Shown: piece after piece, positions 1 through 4,598 of the stretch | Layout: every line of letters starts with the position of its first letter | Numbering within the stretch: the stretch's first letter is position 1 | DNA from: Candidatus Zixiibacteriota bacterium | Lineage (GTDB): Bacteria; Zixibacteria; MSB-5A5; GN15; JAAZOE01 | Assembly: GCA_030588275.1 (NCBI GenBank) | Contig: JAUUYJ010000185.1 | Span: 1 to 5,488, forward strand | Reading direction: 5' to 3' | DNA length: 5,488 bases | Made by a program: the position numbers and the translations under genes | Notes under the pieces: model-generated | What the model was told of the DNA's origin: nothing | The model's input: the letters and a program-made list of their open reading frames with translations, nothing else | Databases searched by the model: none

Positions 1-554
1 GAGGCCAGTGCTTTTACCGGCCAACACCCACCATACACGAAATCAGGGGTAAACGGTAGCCCATTAACATCGACAAAAACAAATCCGCCCTCTGATGGCA
101 CATAGGCAGAATCGAAGCATAAAGTATGAATCGACTCCTGATTAGGTCCAGCTGTTCCCCTTAATAACAACATGCTTTGCAAATATCCCGATGCGATCCC
201 CGATTCAGAAATCCCATCGATAAACAGACTGTCCGGCATAACTCCATCAGTATCGTATTCGACGACATTAAAATCACCGAGCAAGAAAGCACCGTCCATC
301 CGGCTCCCCGAAACAATTTCAACTTTTGGATTACCCCATGTCCATGTCGCCCCATCCGGAGAGTATAACCCAATACCCAAACCTATTCCTCCCAGAGTGA
401 AATCATTTTCGATATAAATTTCAAGGGGGATGGAAATCGATGTCCAGATTGTATCTCCAGGATATGTCACATAAACGGCATTGCCAGCCTGGCCAACTCC
501 CGGTGAAAGCAGTAATAAGGCGGCGATCCCCAAAGCAAGAAGCAGATTTCGCAT
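1..554 (-). CDS. Secreted cohesin-like beta-domain protein, 3' end outside window
   Basis: I translated this frame directly; it is open from the ATG at 554 to the window edge, giving 184 visible residues, so the C-terminus is missing. Residues 1-23 are a signal peptide (MRN, then a Leu/Ala-rich core, ending GVGQA), so the product is exported. The mature part is a predicted beta-rich domain: IYIEN (46-50) is followed by a Gly-rich strand, GSRMDG (83-88), PDSLFIDG (107-114), and a hydrophobic strand near 122-133. The same order occurs in the protein encoded at 723-1694, so the two are paralogues. The beginning also resembles the segment before the dockerin of the neighbouring protease. The start is fixed by an extended Shine-Dalgarno, TAAGGAGGT (562-570), and the signal peptide. 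A consensus-like promoter lies at 603-630. The missing end probably carries a dockerin or sorting domain, but this cannot be seen. No enzyme motif is visible; a structural or binding role is inferred. Confidence 0.85.
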   Translation of the reverse strand, partial: MRNLLLALGIAALLLLSPGVGQAGNAVYVTYPGDTIWTSISIPLEIYIENDFTLGGIGLGIGLYSPDGATWTWGNPKVEIVSGSRMDGAFLLGDFNVVEYDTDGVMPDSLFIDGISESGIASGYLQSMLLLRGTAGPNQESIHTLCFDSAYVPSEGGFVFVDVNGLPFTPDFVYGGCWPVKALA

Positions 555-558
555 TTGC

Positions 559-581
559 CTAACCTCCTTAATAAGGATTAG
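559..581 (-). promoter_or_regulatory. Dyad overlapping the ribosome binding site of the gene at 1-554
   Basis: Read on the minus strand, CTAATCCTTATTAAGGAGGTTAG is an imperfect inverted repeat. CTAA (578-581) pairs with TTAG (559-562), and TCCTT (573-577) pairs with AAGGA (565-569), with a three-base loop and a two-base bulge (GG, 563-564). The Shine-Dalgarno AAGGAGG sits inside the 3' arm, so folding of the mRNA would hide it. The ATG begins 4 bases after the dyad. It could be a translational control hairpin or a protein-binding DNA operator, or chance complementarity to the palindrome-prone sequence AAGGA/TCCTT. Confidence 0.45.
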
Positions 582-602
582 CGTAGATACTGTGCCATTT
601 GT

Positions 603-630
603 AATATACAATTTAGTCTCTGTTTGTCAA
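603..630 (-). promoter_or_regulatory. Sigma70-like promoter for the gene at 1-554
   Basis: On the minus strand there is a perfect -35 box TTGACA (625-630), a 16-base spacer, and a -10 box TATATT (603-608, five of six matches to TATAAT) followed by AC. It lies about 50 bases upstream of the start codon and just downstream of the preceding gene's terminator, which is where a promoter is needed. The promoter at 4355-4382 has the same spacing and the same TATATTAC. Confidence 0.7.
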
Positions 631-660
631 ACAATATAAATTCAGTTTTAAGCTCCCCAC

Positions 661-694
661 AAAAAAAACCGGCCTTCTTGACAAAGGCCGGTTT
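661..694 (-). terminator. Intrinsic terminator after the 323-residue gene
   Basis: Minus strand: AAACCGGCCTT (684-694) pairs perfectly with AAGGCCGGTTT (666-676) around a 7-base loop (677-683). The T tract continues through 661-665. The stem is 11 bp with a GC-rich middle and starts 28 bases after the stop codon of the gene ending at 723. This is a textbook rho-independent terminator. Confidence 0.92.
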
Positions 695-722
695 CTTAAA
701 TTATAAACTTCTTTAAAGCAAA

Positions 723-1694
723 TTATCGCATCAAAACCATCTTCTTGGTTTCAACGAAATCTTTGGTGACCATTTTGTAGAAATAAATTCCAGAAGCAAC
801 CTGGGCACCAGAATTGTCATTGCCATCCCAGACAACTTCATAATTACCGGGAGCCACGTCTTCTGAAAGCAAGGTCTTGACATTCTGACCGAGGATATTA
901 AAGACCGTGATATTCACCATCCCCTTGCGGGCAACAGAATAAGCGAGCGTTGTTGAGGGGTTGAATGGGTTGGGCATGTTCTGATCTAAGCCATAAGTCA
1001 GCGGAACAGCCGGGCCATCACTGTCAGCATCCAAGGGAGTTTGGGTGACGGTATAGCTAATAGCGGCATCCATATTCGGAGTGACGTTCATTCCAATATC
1101 AGTCACAAATACGAAGTCACCGGAGGTGCCAATTTTCACCGAATCAATTCGCAACGTCCGGGGATTGACATCCGGGATATCCATTGTGAAATGGAAGTTG
1201 AACATATTTTCCTTTGGTCCGGTTGCCAGGCTATTGAAAAGCGAGACACCGCCAACCAAGATGGTATCGGGAGCGATTGAATCAAGATCCTGCTCGGTTA
1301 CCAAAAGGCCGGTCATACTCCACGAGCCAGTTCCTGCCGCCGGATCAAAACGAGATCCAATTGGAATGGTTACACAAGCGCAACCACCATCTTCGCCAGC
1401 ATTACCCCAGCCACCTGTTTGGGCTTCCCAATTAATCTTCAGTCCGGCATCGCCCCAATATTCAAAGCCGAGTGAACCACCAAAAACGTCAAAACTATTT
1501 TCGATGTACATCCTTACTTGGTACTGATAATAATTTCCCAACGTATCGACCGCAGAGATGTTGCTCCCTGGAGCAACCACTACGTCATCGGTGGCATTGT
1601 ACAATTCGATGAAAACCGAATCTTCGGTTTGGGCTTGAGACATTCCAAACGACAACAACAGTACCGCCAACAACATTATCAATTTAAACTTCAT
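723..1694 (-). CDS. Secreted cohesin-like beta-domain protein with T9SS-type C-terminal sorting domain
   Basis: A 323-residue exported protein. Residues 1-21 form a signal peptide (MKFK, then a Leu/Ala/Val core, ending MSQA). Residues about 27-215 are a beta-rich domain with MYIEN (62-66), GSRFDP (113-118), PDTILVGG (142-149) and a strand pattern NFHFTM (166-171). It is paralogous to the product encoded at 1-554 and similar at its start to the protease segment before the dockerin. Two close cysteines (C105, C107) may form a disulfide or bind metal. After an acidic linker (DADSDG), residues about 235-323 match the T9SS type A sorting domain/FlgD Ig-like fold: NPFNPST (242-248), VFNILGQ, GNYEVVWDG, SGIYFYK (301-307), and a basic end KKMVLMR. 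In T9SS bacteria such domains direct export across the outer membrane and surface anchoring. The ATG at 1694 is preferred because GGAGG (1702-1706) lies 7 bases upstream and the signal peptide begins there. An in-frame ATG at 1721 would add MRTTHGGMG and place the Shine-Dalgarno inside the gene. Its ligand is unknown. Confidence 0.88.
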   Translation of the reverse strand: MKFKLIMLLAVLLLSFGMSQAQTEDSVFIELYNATDDVVVAPGSNISAVDTLGNYYQYQVRMYIENSFDVFGGSLGFEYWGDAGLKINWEAQTGGWGNAGEDGGCACVTIPIGSRFDPAAGTGSWSMTGLLVTEQDLDSIAPDTILVGGVSLFNSLATGPKENMFNFHFTMDIPDVNPRTLRIDSVKIGTSGDFVFVTDIGMNVTPNMDAAISYTVTQTPLDADSDGPAVPLTYGLDQNMPNPFNPSTTLAYSVARKGMVNITVFNILGQNVKTLLSEDVAPGNYEVVWDGNDNSGAQVASGIYFYKMVTKDFVETKKMVLMR

Positions 1695-1706
1695 ACCCAT
1701 GCCTCC

Positions 1707-1721
1707 ATGCGTAGTACGCAT
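1707..1721 (-). promoter_or_regulatory. 7-bp palindrome immediately before the Shine-Dalgarno
   Basis: ATGCGTA-G-TACGCAT is a perfect inverted repeat with a single central base. It abuts GGAGG (1702-1706) of the 323-residue gene and contains the upstream in-frame ATG that I reject as start. As RNA it could form a 6-bp hairpin with a three-base loop just upstream of the ribosome site. As DNA it has the form of an operator for a dimeric regulator. Function is unproven. Confidence 0.4.
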
Positions 1722-1865
1722 TTAATAAAAGTTAAAAGTCTTTCTTCTTTTTTTAGTACCCCACACAACGGGGTTGCTTTTTTTCTTACACAATCTTTAA
1801 ACCATCCCAAGACCAACAAGTTCCGCCCATAGTTCAGACGAACCCCAGTTTGGGATTGACAAGAC

Positions 1866-1893
1866 AAATTATCAAAAATATTGCCTCAGTCAA
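1866..1893 (-). promoter_or_regulatory. Weak promoter candidate for the 323-residue gene
   Basis: On the minus strand TTGACT (1888-1893) is a good -35 box. The best downstream partners are poor: TAATTT at 16 bases (1866-1871) or GATAAT at only 14 bases (1868-1873). It would give a leader of roughly 160 bases. It is listed because an independent promoter is expected here and nothing better was found; it is much weaker than the two other promoters. Confidence 0.25.
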
Positions 1894-1894
1894 T

Positions 1895-1918
1895 AAAAAA
1901 ATCGTACTTTTTAACGAC
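1895..1918 (-). terminator. Possible weak intrinsic terminator after the protease gene
   Basis: Directly after the protease stop codon, the minus strand reads TCGT-TAAAAAGT-ACGA (1902-1917), then seven T residues (1895-1901). The stem is only 4 bp, or 5 with a G-T wobble, so termination would be inefficient. It might allow some read-through into the 323-residue gene. Confidence 0.3.
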
Positions 1919-4273
1919 TTAAGCCGGTGGAGGCGAACCTCCATTGAAGACAAAATTGATCAGATAAACCGCATCACCCACATTGGGAATGCCATCGGCA
2001 TTAGCGTCTCCTCCATAAGTGCTGACCGGAGCGGTGCCTCCCTTGAAGACAAAATTGATCAAATAGACGGCATCAGCGACATTGACAAGACCATCCCCAT
2101 TAGCGTCACCCCTGAGACCGGCGGTAATCGTAAAGGGGGTGAAAGAGATTTCATAAGAGGCAAATCGGCTGACCACGCTGGTCGTGTAACTGTTTATAGT
2201 CGTTGCGCTTATCGTGGCTGTTCCGCCGGTAGAGGGAGTGAAGTTAATATCAATGAGGTGATGAGTTCCCGGCTCCAGAAGGCTGCTGGCGGTTGTTTGA
2301 GACGGAATCAATTTGATAGCCACTTTCTGTGGATCGGATGAACTGGTTGTTTGGGCAACCTTTTGGATATAATCAAAATTTTCCGAAACTGTTCCGGTCG
2401 TACTAAATGAAGAGTAGGTTAGAGTCGGATTACTTTTGGGCCATTCCAAAGCCAGGACGATCTCTTCAAGCGGTACGGTATTGGTAATGTAAATCGGAAT
2501 CGGCGAAGCGGTATATTGCGGGATTGTCACCGAACCTCCGCTAATCGTATCGGCAGAAACGAAAATGAAATATTTTTTGACCTCCGTATCGGTGCCATTC
2601 GGATCATCAACTTCAAGCGAAACATGGTATAATCCTGGATTACTGTAGGTATTCTCCGGATTGGGATCACCACTCACCAAATTCCCATCACCAAAACTCC
2701 AGTCCCACGAGGTTGCCGCCGGTGAGAGATCGGAAAAATTGACCGTCAGCGGAGCCGGGCCGGAACGAGGTGATCCGGCAAATTTGGCGACCGGAGCGCC
2801 GACTAAGGCATTAGCCACATTGATTCGGCCAGCCCCAAGCAAACCGACGTAAGCAGGATTCAACGCATCAATGTTATCAGCAGAGCTAAATAGAAGTGCC
2901 TCAAGGGTCGCCTTGTCATAATCCGGATAGTGAGATTTGATCAATCCGACTGCCCCGGCCACCATCGGCGTGGCCATTGAAGTTCCGGTCCATGTAGCAT
3001 ACGAAGGGGTATAATGATTCGATACGGTTGAATAAATTCCTTGTCCCGGAGCGCAGATCTCAACCCAGGCGCCATAGTTAGAGCCAGACCATTTAGTATC
3101 GTTGGAACGGGTTGCCGCCACCGTTATCAAGCCTGGTTGAGTGTCGAAATATGATCCCGGGATTGATGTGCCTTCGTTACCGGCGGCAGTACAGATTACC
3201 ATCTGGGCCGAATCACGACACAAAAGCATCGCCACATATATGTCGGTAGTAAAAGAAGAGCCGGCTGAATAGGTTATTATATCGGCCCCATTACGAGCGG
3301 CGTAGGTCATTGCCTGAGCCACAGCTGACATAACCAGGTAACCTCTTTCCCACCCACTTCCATCATCGGCTGAGTAACCGGCTCTGAGGCACATGATCTG
3401 AACGCCACGATCGGATAACCCTGGTCCCCAGCCACCGGCTACGCCGGCTCCGCCGGTCGTGTTATTGGCCGAAGCGGAGGCGATCCCAGAACAATGCGTT
3501 CCGTGCCCATTGAAATCGTTGGGGTCATTATCCCTGACTCCAGCATCTTCGCCCGGCCAGGCCGCAAAACCTCCTCCGTTAAAAAAGTCGTACCCGATAA
3601 GATCATCCCTGTAACCGTTTCCGTCATCGTCAACATTGTTGATATCGGTGCTATCCATAACCACCATGTTGGCGTCGATATCCTCACCCGGATTGATCCA
3701 GATATTATTTTTTAAATCGGGGTGTCCATAATTTACGCCGGTATCAATAACCCCGATAATAACGGTGTCGGAACCGGTTTCGACATCCCAGGCTTCATGG
3801 GCATGGATATGAAATTCATTACTGTTTTGATGTAAGCCCCATTGCTGATAATGATTGGGATCATTAGGAGATTGCGCTACCAGACACATCTTATCATATT
3901 CAACTGCCGCCACCGACGGATCGGATAATAGCGATGCCATAACCTGATCGCTTTTGGTTTCGTCGGCCAATTCCAGAATGTAATACCGGCTTAATTTATT
4001 GACCTGCCCAACATCGGCCAAAAACATCGGCTGAACATCTTTGGGGGCATAACTATCAAGCATGCGATCAATCGATGGAATGCCGACCCGAAACAGCCCA
4101 AACCCTTTGGAGACTCCGTTGAGGTTGGCATTATCCTGAAATCGAACAATCAGCCGATTTTTCATGATAACAACCTTCTGAGTCCCGGGATCAAATCCGG
4201 GTAAGTATAACGCAAAAACCGATGTGGTCATTAGCGAGAAGATGAACATAGTCACAAGTATAAATCTGCGCAT
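1919..4273 (-). CDS. Secreted subtilisin-like serine protease (S8) with PKD, cohesin-like and dockerin domains
   Basis: A complete 784-residue exported endopeptidase of the S8 subtilase family. Order of parts: signal peptide 1-21 (ends TSVFA); propeptide about 22-135 (LIVRFQD near 41; folding aid and inhibitor); catalytic domain about 144-490. The triad is visible: D177 (VIDTGV), H257 (GHGTH) and S432 (GTSMATP), with oxyanion N366 (AAGNEGT). An acidic stretch DDDGNGYRDD (215-224) between D177 and H257 looks like a calcium loop. A PKD domain follows at about 494-573 (WDWSFGDG, NTYSNPGLYHV). Residues about 576-718 are a cohesin-like beta domain (PIYITNT, 593-599), and a paired dockerin ends the protein (721-784; loops D723/N725/D727/D734 and D756/N758/D760/D767). 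The ATG at 4273 has GGAG (4281-4284) 7 bases upstream. The gene has its own promoter at 4355-4382. The usual substrate-wall motif SxG appears as YSAGSS (335-340). It probably digests protein outside the cell or processes surface proteins, with the dockerin docking it to a cohesin partner; the substrate is unknown. Confidence 0.95.
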   Translation of the reverse strand: MRRFILVTMFIFSLMTTSVFALYLPGFDPGTQKVVIMKNRLIVRFQDNANLNGVSKGFGLFRVGIPSIDRMLDSYAPKDVQPMFLADVGQVNKLSRYYILELADETKSDQVMASLLSDPSVAAVEYDKMCLVAQSPNDPNHYQQWGLHQNSNEFHIHAHEAWDVETGSDTVIIGVIDTGVNYGHPDLKNNIWINPGEDIDANMVVMDSTDINNVDDDGNGYRDDLIGYDFFNGGGFAAWPGEDAGVRDNDPNDFNGHGTHCSGIASASANNTTGGAGVAGGWGPGLSDRGVQIMCLRAGYSADDGSGWERGYLVMSAVAQAMTYAARNGADIITYSAGSSFTTDIYVAMLLCRDSAQMVICTAAGNEGTSIPGSYFDTQPGLITVAATRSNDTKWSGSNYGAWVEICAPGQGIYSTVSNHYTPSYATWTGTSMATPMVAGAVGLIKSHYPDYDKATLEALLFSSADNIDALNPAYVGLLGAGRINVANALVGAPVAKFAGSPRSGPAPLTVNFSDLSPAATSWDWSFGDGNLVSGDPNPENTYSNPGLYHVSLEVDDPNGTDTEVKKYFIFVSADTISGGSVTIPQYTASPIPIYITNTVPLEEIVLALEWPKSNPTLTYSSFSTTGTVSENFDYIQKVAQTTSSSDPQKVAIKLIPSQTTASSLLEPGTHHLIDINFTPSTGGTATISATTINSYTTSVVSRFASYEISFTPFTITAGLRGDANGDGLVNVADAVYLINFVFKGGTAPVSTYGGDANADGIPNVGDAVYLINFVFNGGSPPPA
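1922..2113 (-). repeat. Dockerin-coding duplicated segment of the protease
   Basis: Two imperfect direct repeats encode the calcium-loop/helix units of the dockerin at protease residues 721-784. The period is 33 codons (99 bases). The units read DANGDGLVNVADAVYLINF and DANADGIPNVGDAVYLINF. The DNA word TTGAAGACAAAATTGATCA (plus strand) is present in both copies, so duplication is recent or the copies are homogenised. The protein ends seven residues after the second helix (NGGSPPPA). Confidence 0.85.
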
Positions 4274-4354
4274 CGAGTATCTCCGTTGTTTGATAGCTTA
4301 AAATTTCAGTCTGACGTGACAGTGAGGGGTACAAGCATGGCACACTCCTATGGT

Positions 4355-4382
4355 AATATATCCTTATTTCTAATTCGGTCAA
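4355..4382 (-). promoter_or_regulatory. Sigma70-like promoter for the protease gene
   Basis: Minus strand: -35 box TTGACC (4377-4382, five of six matches), a 16-base spacer, and -10 box TATATT (4355-4360) followed by AC. An AT-rich stretch precedes it. It lies about 80 bases upstream of the protease ATG. The match in spacing and in TATATTAC to the promoter at 603-630 supports both calls. Confidence 0.68.
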
Positions 4383-4451
4383 TCTATCTTTTCTCTTTAT
4401 ATAAAAAACTACGATTAATCGGTAATGTTCCCGATGATTGGCAAATTGGGA

Positions 4452-4467
4452 GGGTCAAATCAGACCC
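4452..4467. repeat. GGGTC/GACCC inverted repeat, possibly REP-like
   Basis: GGGTC-AAATCA-GACCC is a perfect 5-bp inverted repeat with a 6-base loop, in the gap upstream of the protease promoter. It is not followed by a T tract on either strand, so it is not a terminator. From memory, GGGTCxGACCC-type hairpins with neighbouring AATTTGGG-like sequence occur as dispersed repeats near REP-associated tyrosine transposases in several phyla. Only one copy is in this window, so repeat status is not shown. Confidence 0.3.
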
Positions 4468-4515
4468 ATTAATACACCGCAGGCCCCTTTTTCAGGATGG
4501 CTAAAGCTCCTTACC

Positions 4516-4546
4516 AAAAAGCGGGGAGACCCAAAGGCCTCCCCGC
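4516..4546 (-). terminator. Intrinsic terminator after the upstream dockerin protein gene
   Basis: Minus strand: GCGGGGAG (4539-4546) pairs perfectly with CTCCCCGC (4521-4528). Inner GCC/GGU pairing is possible around a UUUG loop, giving up to 11 bp. Five T residues follow (4516-4520). It begins about 50 bases after the stop codon at 4599 and separates this gene from the protease gene. Confidence 0.92.
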
Positions 4547-4598
4547 ATTGTTACTAATTCATTGAAGCAGATTTTAACCTGCTCAAATTAGTCAAAAA

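Larger units (their letters stand above)
1722..1918. other. Intergenic leader between protease gene and 323-residue gene
   Basis: This stretch contains no convincing gene. On the minus strand it holds a weak terminator-like element near the protease stop, a weak promoter candidate and a probable leader. ATCCCAA (1850-1856) and TTGGGAT (1804-1810) form a 7-bp long-range inverted repeat. It encloses a GTTC/GAAC hairpin (1832-1843). A separate ACCCC/GGGGT stem (1758-1774) is followed on the plus strand by a T tract, so it is terminator-like in the wrong direction for the genes here. The last part before the ribosome site is a purine-rich A/G run. Arms this short can arise by chance in 200 bases. 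Confidence 0.35.
4274..4598. other. Intergenic region between dockerin protein gene and protease gene
   Basis: A 325-base gap with no credible gene. In minus-strand order it holds: an unremarkable stretch after the upstream stop, a strong terminator (4516-4546), a GGGTC/GACCC hairpin (4452-4467), an AT-rich stretch (about 4383-4417) that could act as a promoter UP element, a promoter (4355-4382), a leader of about 75 bases, and the GGAG ribosome site (4281-4284). Short open frames crossing it lack ribosome sites and recognisable protein features. Confidence 0.7.

Noticed and set aside
161..373. Minus-strand 70-residue frame inside the gene at 1-554
   Set aside because: It is a shifted-frame shadow of the secreted protein, which has the signal peptide, ribosome site and paralogue support.
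1081..1527. 148-residue plus-strand open frame
   Set aside because: It lies wholly antisense within the 323-residue secreted protein gene, and its Pro/Ser-rich sequence shows no domain.
1758..1784. Plus-strand terminator-like hairpin (ACCCC/GGGGT with T tract)
   Set aside because: The stem is only 5 bp and no plus-strand gene ends here, so I did not call it a terminator.
1850..2341. 163-residue plus-strand open frame with repeated EDKIDQI words
   Set aside because: It is antisense to the protease dockerin and beta-domain region. Its internal repeat is the reverse reading of the two dockerin repeats, and it has no ribosome site or known family.
4191..4382. 63-residue minus-strand frame overlapping the protease start
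   Set aside because: It overlaps the promoter and the beginning of the protease gene in another frame and has no ribosome site.
4286..4504. 72-residue plus-strand frame in the 325-base gap
   Set aside because: It runs antisense through the protease promoter, lacks a convincing ribosome site and has no recognisable features.
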